From positions 62,001-126,000 of the forward strand of contig NZ_JAINVF010000015.1 in assembly GCF_020400585.1 (NCBI RefSeq): DNA of 64,000 bases, in the 5' to 3' direction. Below the pieces are notes generated by a model that did no database searches, was not told where the DNA came from, and was given only the letters and a program-made list of their open reading frames with translations. The position numbers and the translations under genes were made by a program. The stretch comes from Streptomyces sp. NK08204 (lineage in GTDB: Bacteria > Actinomycetota > Actinomycetes > Streptomycetales > Streptomycetaceae). Below, in pieces: positions 15,995 to 23,661 of the stretch (the stretch's first letter is position 1; every line of letters begins with the position of its first letter).

Positions 15995-16843
15995 GTGAAC
16001 CGAGCCGAACTCGCCGACTTCCTGCGCCGTGGCCGCGCCCGCCTCGAACCGTCCGACGTGGGCCTGACGGCGGGCGCCCGCCGCCGTACGCCGGGACTGC
16101 GCCGGGAGGAGGTGGCGTCCCTGGCCGGCATGTCGGCCGACTACTACACGCGCCTGGAGCAGTCCCGGGGGCCTCGCCCGTCGCGCCAGATGCTGACGGC
16201 GCTGGCGAGGGCGATGCGCCTGACCGACGACGAGCGCGACCACCTCTTCCACCTGGCGGGCGAGGAGCCGCCGCGCCGTACGGCGGCGTCGGGGCATGTC
16301 GGCCCCGGGCTGCTGCTGGTCCTGGACCGGCTGCACGACACTCCCGCACAGGTGGTGACGGACTGCGGGGACGTCCTGGCCCAGAACGCGCTGGCGAGGG
16401 CGCTGACGGGCGACGCGTCCGCCCGCCCGCCGCGGGACCGCAACCTGGTCCGCCGCTACTTCCTGGACCCGGCCGCCCGCGAGCTGTTCCCGCCGGAGGA
16501 CCGGGCAGAGCACGCGCGGCAGCACGTGGCGAATCTGCGGGCGGTGGCGGCGGCCCGCCCCACGGACCCGGAACCGGCGGCGCTGGTGGCCGAACTGCGG
16601 GCGCGCAGCGAGGAGTTCGCCCGGCTGTGGGACGAGCACGAGGTGGCGGTGCGCCGCACGTCGACGAAACGCTTCCAGCACCCGCTGGTCGGCCTGCTGG
16701 AGCTGGACTGCGAGGTCCTGCTCAACGACGCCCAGCATCACCTGCTCATCATCCACACGGCCCGCCCGGGAACGGAGTCCCACGAACGGCTCCGGCTGCT
16801 GCGCGTGGTGGGCCTCCAGGACCTGTCACCCAGCCGGCCCTGA
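15995..16843 (+). CDS. XRE/MmyB-like transcriptional regulator
   Basis: A 282-residue protein. GTG 15995 is chosen (NRAELADFLRRGRARL follows). The helix-turn-helix occupies about 5-75, with GARRRTPGLRREEVASLAG and SADYYTRLEQSRGPRPS typical of the family. The C-terminal two-thirds is an MmyB-like ligand-binding (PAS-like) domain: VTDCGDVLAQNALARAL, RNLVRRYFLDPAAREL, VRRTSTKRFQHPLVGLLEL. These regulators usually control an adjacent divergent oxidoreductase gene, here the SDR at 15002-15856. The 138-bp intergenic region shows no obvious palindrome. Confidence 0.88.
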   Translation: MNRAELADFLRRGRARLEPSDVGLTAGARRRTPGLRREEVASLAGMSADYYTRLEQSRGPRPSRQMLTALARAMRLTDDERDHLFHLAGEEPPRRTAASGHVGPGLLLVLDRLHDTPAQVVTDCGDVLAQNALARALTGDASARPPRDRNLVRRYFLDPAARELFPPEDRAEHARQHVANLRAVAAARPTDPEPAALVAELRARSEEFARLWDEHEVAVRRTSTKRFQHPLVGLLELDCEVLLNDAQHHLLIIHTARPGTESHERLRLLRVVGLQDLSPSRP

Positions 16844-17041
16844 CCGCACGGACTGCGCCGCCCGCTCCGGCGCGTCCCCGGCGGCGACGGCGAAGTCGCT
16901 GAGCGGTCCGGCAGAGTTCCCGGCGACTGGCCGGCCCCGACCGCTTCCCCCGTCCCCGGCGGGCTACCGGGCGTGGGCAAGAGTCCTGGCATCCCGCCTG
17001 GCGACGCTCGCCGAGGCGGGGTTCCGATCCCAGCCGGGGAC

Positions 17042-18004
17042 TCAGAACCCGAGCCTGCGCAGCTGCTTCGGGTCCCGCTGCCAGTCCTTCGCGACCTTGA
17101 CGTGGAGATCGAGGAAGACGGGCGTGCCCAGCAGCGCTTCGATGTGCTTACGGGACTTGATGCCGACCTCCTTCAGGCGCTTGCCCTTGGGGCCGATGAT
17201 GATGCCCTTCTGGCTGGGGCGTTCGATGTAGACGTTGGCGTGGATGTCCAGTAGCGGCTTGTCCGCCGGACGGTCCTCGCGCGGGAGCATCTCCTCCACG
17301 ACCACCGCGATGGAGTGCGGCAGCTCGTCGCGGACACCCTCCAGGGCCGCCTCGCGGATGAGCTCCGCGATCATGACCTGCTCGGGCTCGTCCGTGAGGT
17401 CACCCTCGGGGTAGAGGGCCGGGCCCTCCGGCAGCAGCGGGACGATCAGGTCGGCCAGCAGACCCACCTGCTTGTCGCCGACCGCCGACACCGGCACGAT
17501 CTCCGCCCACTCGAAGCCCAGCTCCTTGCCCAGCTGGTCGATCGCGATCAGCTGCTCGGCGAGGGTCTTGGAGTCGACCAGGTCGGTCTTGGTGACGATG
17601 GCGACCTTCGGGGTCTTCCGGATCCCGGCCAGCTCCTTGGCGATGAAGCGGTCACCGGGGCCGATCTTCTCGTTCGCGGGCAGGCAGAAGCCGATCACGT
17701 CGACCTCGGCCCACGTCGTCCGTACGACGTCGTTGAGCCGCTCGCCGAGCAGGGTGCGCGGTTTGTGGAGCCCCGGGGTGTCCACCAGGATCAGCTGGGC
17801 GTCGGGCCGGTGCACGATGCCGCGCACCGTGTGGCGCGTCGTCTGCGGCTGGTTCGCGGTGATCGCGACCTTCTGCCCGACCAGAGCGTTCGTGAGGGTG
17901 GACTTGCCCGCGTTGGGGCGGCCCACGAAGCAGGCGAAGCCGGCGCGGTGGACGGTCTCGGCCGGCTCTTCGGGTGACTGGGTGCGAACGCTCATGCCGT
18001 TCAT
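17042..18004 (-). CDS. era: GTPase Era
   Basis: A 320-residue essential GTPase that binds 16S rRNA during 30S maturation. G1 GRPNAGKS (about 28-35), G2 T in QTTRHTVRGI, G3 DTPGLH and G4 TKTD are all intact; the C-terminal KH domain has the GxxG-type loop IIIGPKGKRLKEVG. GTP/Mg residues look complete. ATG 18004 is used; MSVRTQSPEEP from 17995 is equally possible. Convergent with the XRE gene (16843) across 198 bp with no gene, and divergent from amtB. Confidence 0.97.
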   Translation of the reverse strand: MNGMSVRTQSPEEPAETVHRAGFACFVGRPNAGKSTLTNALVGQKVAITANQPQTTRHTVRGIVHRPDAQLILVDTPGLHKPRTLLGERLNDVVRTTWAEVDVIGFCLPANEKIGPGDRFIAKELAGIRKTPKVAIVTKTDLVDSKTLAEQLIAIDQLGKELGFEWAEIVPVSAVGDKQVGLLADLIVPLLPEGPALYPEGDLTDEPEQVMIAELIREAALEGVRDELPHSIAVVVEEMLPREDRPADKPLLDIHANVYIERPSQKGIIIGPKGKRLKEVGIKSRKHIEALLGTPVFLDLHVKVAKDWQRDPKQLRRLGF

Positions 18005-18062
18005 TGTCCCTGATCCACGAAGCCCCGCCGCACGGTGAGCCTTCGGTAACCGTCAGGCAATG

Positions 18063-18100
18063 AAACGTCACGGAAACACCCCCGTACACAACCGGAAACG
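18063..18100 (+). promoter_or_regulatory. GlnR-type nitrogen-control box upstream of amtB-glnK
   Basis: Four 5-mers are spaced exactly six bases apart: GAAAC (18063-18067), GAAAC (18074-18078), GTACA (18085-18089) and GAAAC (18096-18100). The published streptomycete GlnR box is gTnAc-n6-GaAAc-n6-GtnAC-n6-GAAAc. Both b-sites are perfect and both a-sites are degenerate. Located 47 bp before the amtB start, in the era-amtB divergent region. Confidence 0.65.
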
Positions 18101-18146
18101 CTCACCGGTGACCCTCTGAGGAGCCCGCACACCGTTGGAGACGCCC

Positions 18147-19463
18147 GTGACCCTCGCCGCCGCGCACGTCAACACCGGCGACACCGCCTGGCTGCTCGCC
18201 GCGACCGCCCTCGTCCTGCTGATGACCCCGGGACTGGCCCTGTTCTACGGCGGCATGGTCCGCGCGAAGAGCGTCCTCAACATGCTGATGATGAGCTTCG
18301 TGTCGATCGCCCTGGTCACCGTGGTCTGGCTGGCCGCCGGCTACTCCCTCGCCTTCGGTGACGACGCCTTCGGGGGGCTGATCGGCGGTCTGGAGCACGC
18401 CGGGATGAGCGGGCTCGGCCCGGGCAGCGTCCACGGCACGGTCCCGACCGTCCTCTTCGCCACCTTCCAGCTCACCTTCGCGATCATCACGGCGGCGCTG
18501 ATCAGCGGCGCGGTCGCCGACCGGACGCAGTTCTCCACATGGCTGGTCTTCGTCCCGGTGTGGACCCTGCTCGTATACGTTCCGGTGACCCACTGGGTGT
18601 GGGGACCAGGTGGCTGGATCCTCGACAAGCTCGGCGCGCTCGACTTCGCCGGCGGTCTGCCCGTCGAGATCACCTCCGGCGCCTCCGGTCTCGCCCTGTG
18701 CCTCGTCCTCGGCCCCCGTCTCGGCTTCAAGAAGGACGCCATGCGTCCGCACAATCTGCCCATGGTGGTGCTCGGCGCCGGGCTGCTCTGGTTCGGCTGG
18801 TTCGGTTTCAACGCGGGCTCCGCGCTCGGCGCGAACGGTCTGGCCGCCGCGGCCTTCCTCAACACCCTCGCCGCCGGCTGCACCGGCCTGCTGGGCTGGC
18901 TGTTCGTGGAGCAGAAGCGGGACGGCCACCCGACCACGCTGGGCGCGGCGTCCGGCGCGGTCGCCGGCCTGGTCGCGATCACCCCGTCCTGCGGCACGGT
19001 CTCCCTGCTCGGCGCCCTCGTGGTGGGCCTGGCCGCCGGTGTGGTCTGCAGTTACGCGGTGAGCTGGAAGTTCCGGCTGAACTACGACGACTCGCTGGAC
19101 GTCGTCGGTGTCCACCTGGTCGGCGGGATCATCGGCACCCTGCTGATCGGCCTGTTCGCCGAGAAGGCGATGACCGGCGGCACGGAGGGCCTCCTCTACG
19201 GCGGCGGGCTCGCCCTGCTCGGCAAGCAGCTGCTCGCCGTGGTGGTCGTCGCGGGGTACGCGTTCACGGTGACGTACGGCCTCGGCAAGCTGCTCGACCG
19301 GGTGATGGGCTTCCGGGCGGGTGAGGAGCAGGAGCACACCGGCCTGGACCTTACGGTGCACGCCGAGACGGCTTACGATCACGGAGTCCTGGGCCATGGC
19401 GCCCCGGTCTCCCACTCCGTCCTCACCGGAACCAGCACGCAGAAGGTCGGCACCCAGCCATGA
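18147..19463 (+). CDS. amtB: ammonium transporter, AmtB family, with Glu in the first twin-His position
   Basis: A 438-residue membrane protein with about 11 TM segments. GTG 18147 is chosen because TTGGAG lies six bases upstream; a TTG at 18135 is less likely. Family hallmarks: TPGLALFYGGMVRAKSVLNM, HWVWGPGGWILD, LLWFGWFGFNAGSALGANG, and DDSLDVVGVHLVGGIIGT with the second pore histidine. The first twin-His site normally reads DFAGGxxVHI, but here it is DFAGGLPVEI (Glu at about residue 174, codon 18666-18668). The stop overlaps the glnK ATG (ATGA), the canonical amtB-glnK arrangement. No glnD follows, unlike the amtB-glnK-glnD operon I recall for S. coelicolor. Confidence 0.93.
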   Translation: MTLAAAHVNTGDTAWLLAATALVLLMTPGLALFYGGMVRAKSVLNMLMMSFVSIALVTVVWLAAGYSLAFGDDAFGGLIGGLEHAGMSGLGPGSVHGTVPTVLFATFQLTFAIITAALISGAVADRTQFSTWLVFVPVWTLLVYVPVTHWVWGPGGWILDKLGALDFAGGLPVEITSGASGLALCLVLGPRLGFKKDAMRPHNLPMVVLGAGLLWFGWFGFNAGSALGANGLAAAAFLNTLAAGCTGLLGWLFVEQKRDGHPTTLGAASGAVAGLVAITPSCGTVSLLGALVVGLAAGVVCSYAVSWKFRLNYDDSLDVVGVHLVGGIIGTLLIGLFAEKAMTGGTEGLLYGGGLALLGKQLLAVVVVAGYAFTVTYGLGKLLDRVMGFRAGEEQEHTGLDLTVHAETAYDHGVLGHGAPVSHSVLTGTSTQKVGTQP

Positions 19464-19798
19464 AGCTCATCACCGCGATCGTCAAGCCCTACCGCCTCGA
19501 CGCGGTCAAGACCGCCCTGCAGGAGCTGGGCGTGCACGGGCTGACGGTGACCGAGGCGAGCGGCTACGGCCGCCAGCGCGGCCACACCGAGGTGTACCGG
19601 GGGGCCGAGTACCGGGTCGACCTGGTACCGAAGGCGCGGATCGAGGTGGTGGTCGAGGACGCGGTCGCCGACGACGTGATCGACGCGGTGGTCAGGGCCG
19701 CGCAGACGGGGAAGATCGGGGATGGGAAGGTGTGGTCCGTCCCCGTGGAGACGGTCGTGCGGGTACGGACCGGCGAACGCGGCCCCGACGCGCTCTGA
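19460..19798 (+). CDS. glnK: PII nitrogen regulatory protein GlnK
   Basis: A 112-residue PII protein that gates AmtB by inserting its T-loop into the pore. MKLITAIVKPYRLDAVKTAL is the first strand-helix, GRQRGHTEVYRGAEYRVD is the T-loop with the modifiable Tyr of the YRGAEY signature (adenylylated in actinobacteria), and GKIGDGKVWSVPVE is the ATP-binding C-loop. Start overlaps the amtB stop by four bases. The frame ends at TGA 19796-19798. All ligand-binding motifs look intact. Confidence 0.95.
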   Translation: MKLITAIVKPYRLDAVKTALQELGVHGLTVTEASGYGRQRGHTEVYRGAEYRVDLVPKARIEVVVEDAVADDVIDAVVRAAQTGKIGDGKVWSVPVETVVRVRTGERGPDAL

Positions 19799-20454
19799 AC
19801 CCCCCGGACCAGCCGGGATGTCGAGCGGCGGGTGGCGGCTGATGTACACCTGCCCGACCGGCCCTGCTGGTGCTGGGGCTGCCGGGCTTGGTCGTGCAGG
19901 CCGGACTCCGGCTCAGCCTGTTCGCGTCGATCTTCGCGCCGGGACCGGTGAAGTCGGTGACCTTGCCGGTCGGCGACCGGCCCGCGGCGCCGCCCCGGGA
20001 GCCCCGGACGGTCCCCGTGTGCAGAGACCCGGTGGAGGCCCCGCCCTTTCCGAAGCCGGCCTACGACAGCGCGACGGCGTCCCCGGCCTGGGACGTGGAC
20101 GGCCGGCAGCGCCAGGTCGGTGGGGGTCGCTCGCGGCGGCCGTGACCACCGTGCAGATCACTCCGGACGTGTCACCGGCCTTGAGGCTGCTGTGGTCCAC
20201 GGACATGCCGGCGGTGGTGTGCCGTCGACCGGCGGGAGTGCCTGCGACGGCGGCTGGATGCGGTGCGTGGCGAAGTCCACGTTCGTGCCGGCGGCACCGG
20301 ACTCGCACAGGCCGGTGCGCCGCCCGTGGTGACCGCGAGCGCGGTCGCCCCGAACGGTGAAGCCCTCTGCCGAGGGAGAGGCCGCAGAAAGCTGACGGGC
20401 TCATCAGTTTCTGCGGCGTCCGGAACCCAGGTCGCTCGGTTCGACCGTGCGGGA
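19799..20454. other. 656-bp stretch without a supportable gene
   Basis: Short open frames exist on both strands (for example a hydrophobic stretch around 19860-19935, LLVLGLPGLVVQAGLRL), but none has a start with a ribosome site, consistent third-position GC and a family I know. It may be decayed coding sequence next to the amtB-glnK pair. The only clear structure is the hairpin at 20382-20416. Confidence 0.5.
20382..20416 (-). terminator. terminator hairpin after the deaminase-like gene
   Basis: CCGCAGAAA (20382-20390) pairs perfectly with TTTCTGCGG (20408-20416), extended inward by CTGA/TCAG after a one-base bulge. It lies 38 bases beyond the stop of the minus-strand gene ending at 20455 and may also stop plus-strand transcription from glnK. 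Confidence 0.6.
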
Positions 20455-20817
20455 CTACTCCCCGGCGCCCGCCGGTACCGTCTGCTTCACGGCTCCGTCG
20501 GGCCCGGCGAGCAGCACGGGCGTCGAGGCGCCGCCCAGATCGGCGACGGCGGCCCGGTCCTCCGATGCGACCTCGTCCGCCTCGCTGACCACCGCCGCGG
20601 CCTCCAGCGACGTCGCCCCCGAGGCCACCGCCATGGCCACGGCGGTCTGCAGCGCGCTCAGCTTCAGGTGCTCGAGCCCGACCGACCCGGCGGCATACGT
20701 CCGCCCGGTCTCGTCCCGTACGGCCGCCCCCTCGGGTACGCCGTTGCGGGCCCGCACCGAACGGGCCAGGGTCACGATCTTGCGGTCCTCGGGGTCAAGC
20801 CCGTTGCTCTCGGTCAT
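20455..20817 (-). CDS. cytidine deaminase-like protein lacking the zinc site
   Basis: A 120-residue protein located where streptomycetes carry a gene annotated as cytidine deaminase, between era and the CNNM gene. The fold-level pattern is visible (VRARNGVPEGAAVRDETGRTYAAGSV, then the helix LSALQTAVAMAVASGA, then AAAVVSE). However, the active-site C/H-A-E motif is replaced by S-A-L and no PCxxC follows, where EVASEDRAAVADLG stands instead. Catalytic deaminase activity through the usual zinc is therefore unlikely. ATG 20817; the XRE gene ends 28 bp upstream on the same strand. Confidence 0.75.
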   Translation of the reverse strand: MTESNGLDPEDRKIVTLARSVRARNGVPEGAAVRDETGRTYAAGSVGLEHLKLSALQTAVAMAVASGATSLEAAAVVSEADEVASEDRAAVADLGGASTPVLLAGPDGAVKQTVPAGAGE

Positions 20818-20845
20818 GCCCTGAGCATACGAAAGGCACGGCCCC

Positions 20846-21721
20846 TCACCCCGCCACGGGGTACATCGTCCCGCGCCTGCCCTCCGGAGAGGCCAGCCAC
20901 TCCAGCTTCGCGGCGGTGTTCGCCTCGTCCAGCGGGGTGTGCAGGACGATCGACAGATCGGGCCGGGCGGGCACCTTCAGCGCCGTCGACTCCACCACCA
21001 GCAGCCCGACCACCGGATGCTCCAGCTCCTTGCGCACCTGCCCGGCGTCCTCGATCGCCTGCTCGGCCCACAGCTCGAGGAACTCCGGGCTCGCCTCGCT
21101 CACCTCGGCGAGCACCGCCCGGTAGCCCTCGTCGTCCGGCCGGGCGGCACAGGCGGCCCGGAACTGCGCGACGACCGTACGCGCGTTGCGCTCCCAGCTC
21201 CTGGCGCGTGACCGGTACAGCGGATCGGTGAAGAAGTCGACGAGGCAGTTCTGCGTGATGCCGGGCCGCATGCCGAGCACCAGCGCGGCGGCGTCGTTGT
21301 ACATCACGCAGTTGTAGTACCGGTCCATGATGTGCGCCGGATACGGCATCCACGTGTCGATCAGCCGCCGCAGCCCGTCGCACATCTCCCGCTTGTCGGG
21401 CGCCACTTCGACCGCGGGCGGGTTCAGCCCGGCGAGCAGGTACAGGTGCCGTCGCTCGGCGTTGCTCAGCCGCAGCACCCGGGCGACGGAGTCGAGGACC
21501 TGCGGGGAGACGGAGATGTCCCGGCCCTGCTCGAGCCACTGGTACCAGGAGGCCCCCACCCCGGCGAGCACGGCGACCTCCTCACGGCGCAGTCCGGGCG
21601 TACGGCGCCGGGCCCCGCCGACCGGCAGTCCGGCCTCCTCGGGACCGACCCGGGCCCGCTTGCTCATCAGGAACTCGCGCAATTCACGCCGTCGATGACT
21701 CTTCACCGCGTCCTGAGCCAC
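20846..21721 (-). CDS. XRE/MmyB-like regulator, divergent from MFS exporter
   Basis: A 291-residue regulator. GTG 21721 is chosen (AQDAVKSHRRRELREFLMSK follows; AGGAG six to seven bases upstream). The N-terminal HTH (about 10-90) has GGARRRTPGLRREEVAVLAG and ASWYQWLEQGRDISVSPQVL. The MmyB-like sensor domain follows (YYNCVMYNDAAALVLG, CLVDFFTDPLYRSRARSWER, ELEHPVVGLLVVES). It shares a 96-bp promoter region with the DHA2-type exporter gene; the palindrome at 21751-21767 is its probable operator. Confidence 0.9.
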   Translation of the reverse strand: MAQDAVKSHRRRELREFLMSKRARVGPEEAGLPVGGARRRTPGLRREEVAVLAGVGASWYQWLEQGRDISVSPQVLDSVARVLRLSNAERRHLYLLAGLNPPAVEVAPDKREMCDGLRRLIDTWMPYPAHIMDRYYNCVMYNDAAALVLGMRPGITQNCLVDFFTDPLYRSRARSWERNARTVVAQFRAACAARPDDEGYRAVLAEVSEASPEFLELWAEQAIEDAGQVRKELEHPVVGLLVVESTALKVPARPDLSIVLHTPLDEANTAAKLEWLASPEGRRGTMYPVAG

Positions 21722-21750
21722 GTACCGCTCCTCCCCCGTCGCGCCCGTTC

Positions 21751-21776
21751 TGGTGGTGCCACCACCACCATAAGTT
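21751..21776 (+). promoter_or_regulatory. palindromic operator overlapping the exporter promoter
   Basis: TGGTGGTG-C-CACCACCA (21751-21767) is a perfect 17-bp palindrome. It fills most of the spacer of a candidate promoter, TTCTGG (21748-21753), 17 nt, TAAGTT (21771-21776), directed at the MFS gene starting at 21818. Binding there would block RNA polymerase. Confidence 0.6.
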
Positions 21777-21817
21777 CCGACTCCCCACCCGTATTCCGCG
21801 CGCCCGAAGCTCTTGCC

Positions 21818-23239
21818 ATGGCGATCGACACCACCACGCAACCCACCACCCCTGTAGGCGAACCGCTCGGCGCCCCCCGGCTGTCGACGCGCGACAAACT
21901 GGTCCTCTTCGTCCTGTGCGCGGCCCAGTTCATGGTCGCGCTGGACTTCTCCGTGCTGAACGTGGCACTCCCCGACCTCGGCACCGATCTCGGGATGAGC
22001 CGTTCCGCCCTGCAGTGGGCGGTCACCGCGTTCGCGCTCCCCTCCGGCGGCTTCCTGCTCCTGTTCGGCCGCATCGGCGACCTGTACGGCCGCCGGAAGC
22101 TGTTCCTCACCGGTCTGGCGGTGTTCGGCGCGGCCTCGCTGCTGGCGACCCTGGCCTGGGACCCGGCGTCCTTCCTCGCCGGGCGCGCCCTGCAGGGCCT
22201 CGCCGCGGCGGCGATCGTACCGACGGGCATGTCCCTGCTGACCACCACGTTCCCGGAGGGCCCGGCCCGCGACCGCGCCCTCGGCATATCGGGCACCCTG
22301 CTGTCGCTGGGCTTCACCGTCGGCATGGTCGCGGGCGGTGTGCTCACCGACGCGCTCGGCTGGCGCTCGACCATGGCCCTGCTCACGGTGTTCGCGCTGA
22401 TCGTGCTGCCGCTCGCCCCCGGCCTGCTGCCCGAGTCCCGCACCCCGGAGCGCCCGCGCCTGGACGTGCCCGGCGCCATCACCGTCACCGGGGGCCTGCT
22501 GTCCCTGATCTACTCCCTGTCCACGGCCGCCGACCACGGCTTCGGCCGCGCCGACGTCATCACGGCACTGCTCTCCGGCCTGGTCCTGCTGACCGCGTTC
22601 ACCGTGATCGAGAGCCGCTCGGCCGCCCCCCTGGTCTCGCTGCCCATGCTGCGCCGCCGCACGGTGGCGTGGGGCAATGTGGGCGGCCTGGTCACCTTCT
22701 CGATGATGTCGACGGTGGTCTTCGTGCTGACCCTGTACCTGCAGGAGATCCTCGAGCTGTCGGCGTTCGAGACGGGTCTGGTCTTCGGTGTCCAGGGCGC
22801 GCTGTCGGCGGTCGCGGGCACGCTCGCCCCGAAGGTCATCGGCCGCTTCGGCGCCCACCGCACCCTGGTCGGCTCGCTGGCCGGCCAGGGCGCGCTGGTG
22901 GCGGCGCTGCTGCCGCTGAACGCCCACACCTGGTCGGCGTGGCTCGCCACGGGGGCGGTGTCGCTGGCCAGCGTGTGCCACCTGGGCGCGATCATCTCGT
23001 ACGGCGTGACCGTGACCTCCGGTGTCCCGGACGAGGAGCAGGGGCTGGCCACCGGTCTGGTGACCTCCACCCAGCAGGTGGGCATCACGGTCGGCATCCC
23101 GCTGCTGGGCGTGCTGGCCACCACCTCCGGCGATCTGCTGACGGGCGTGCACACGGTCCTCGCCCTGGACGCGGCGATCGTCCTCGCCGCCGCCGTTCTG
23201 GTGGGCCTGGGACTGCGGGAAGGCCGCTCCAGGGCCTGA
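21818..23239 (+). CDS. MFS drug:H+ antiporter, DHA2-like
   Basis: A 473-residue membrane protein with about 14 hydrophobic segments, the number typical of DHA2 exporters. AQFMVALDFSVLNVALPDLG is the TM1 motif D1 of the family, FGRIGDLYGRRKLFLTG is motif A, and RALQGLAAAAIVPTGMSLL is motif B. GLAAAA...GLLTTTFPEGPARDRALGI lies between TM4 and TM5. ATG 21818 is used. Function: probable export of a toxic or antibiotic-like compound; substrate unknown. Repression by the divergent XRE protein is inferred from the operator. Confidence 0.9.
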   Translation: MAIDTTTQPTTPVGEPLGAPRLSTRDKLVLFVLCAAQFMVALDFSVLNVALPDLGTDLGMSRSALQWAVTAFALPSGGFLLLFGRIGDLYGRRKLFLTGLAVFGAASLLATLAWDPASFLAGRALQGLAAAAIVPTGMSLLTTTFPEGPARDRALGISGTLLSLGFTVGMVAGGVLTDALGWRSTMALLTVFALIVLPLAPGLLPESRTPERPRLDVPGAITVTGGLLSLIYSLSTAADHGFGRADVITALLSGLVLLTAFTVIESRSAAPLVSLPMLRRRTVAWGNVGGLVTFSMMSTVVFVLTLYLQEILELSAFETGLVFGVQGALSAVAGTLAPKVIGRFGAHRTLVGSLAGQGALVAALLPLNAHTWSAWLATGAVSLASVCHLGAIISYGVTVTSGVPDEEQGLATGLVTSTQQVGITVGIPLLGVLATTSGDLLTGVHTVLALDAAIVLAAAVLVGLGLREGRSRA

Positions 23240-23264
23240 ACGCATTCACTGGACGTTCTCGCAA

Positions 23265-23295
23265 CGCGCGGCCGTGTGGACGACACGGCCGCGCG
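23265..23295. terminator. bidirectional terminator between MFS and MmcQ/YjbR genes
   Basis: A perfect 13-bp stem (CGCGCGGCCGTGT at 23265-23277; ACACGGCCGCGCG at 23283-23295) has a 5-nt loop. It sits in the 62-bp gap between convergent genes and can terminate both. Confidence 0.85.
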
Positions 23296-23301
23296 CGCCG
23301 T

Positions 23302-23661
23302 TCAGGGCCGGTCCAGCCGCAGTCGCTCGGTCCTCGGCAGGCCCGCGACGACGAGGTCGTAGGAGTCCTCGATCAGCTCCCTCACGAGCCGGTCCGGGAG
23401 GCCGCCGTCCACGGTCACGGTGTTCCAGTGCCGTTTGTTCATGTGGTAGCCGGGGACGATCAGCCCCTCGTACTCGCCGCGCAGCCGGACCGCGTCCTCC
23501 GGGTCGCACTTGAGGTTGACCGTCAGCGGCCGCGCGTCCAGCCGGCTCAGGGCGAACATCTTGCCGAGCACCTTGAAGACCGAGACGTCCGGGCTGAACG
23601 GGAAGTCCTCCACGGCCGCGTTGAAGGACAGGCAGAGGGTGCGCAGTTGTTGAGGGGTCAC
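23302..23661 (-). CDS. MmcQ/YjbR family protein
   Basis: A 119-residue protein. MTPQQLRTLCLSFNAAVEDFPF, VFKVLGKMFALSRL, VNLKCDPEDAVRLR, and VPGYHMNKRHWNTVTVDGGLP with IEDSYDLVVAGLPRTER are the conserved segments of the MmcQ/YjbR (CyaY-like fold) family, sometimes called DNA-binding. GTG 23661 overlaps the stop of the CNNM gene by four bases. Biochemical role unknown. Last gene of the phoH-ybeY-CNNM run. Confidence 0.88.
   Translation of the reverse strand: MTPQQLRTLCLSFNAAVEDFPFSPDVSVFKVLGKMFALSRLDARPLTVNLKCDPEDAVRLRGEYEGLIVPGYHMNKRHWNTVTVDGGLPDRLVRELIEDSYDLVVAGLPRTERLRLDRP

Noticed and set aside
20382..20416. Inverted repeat as the end of an insertion sequence
   Set aside because: No transposase or matching second end is nearby, and its position 38 bp past a stop codon fits a terminator.
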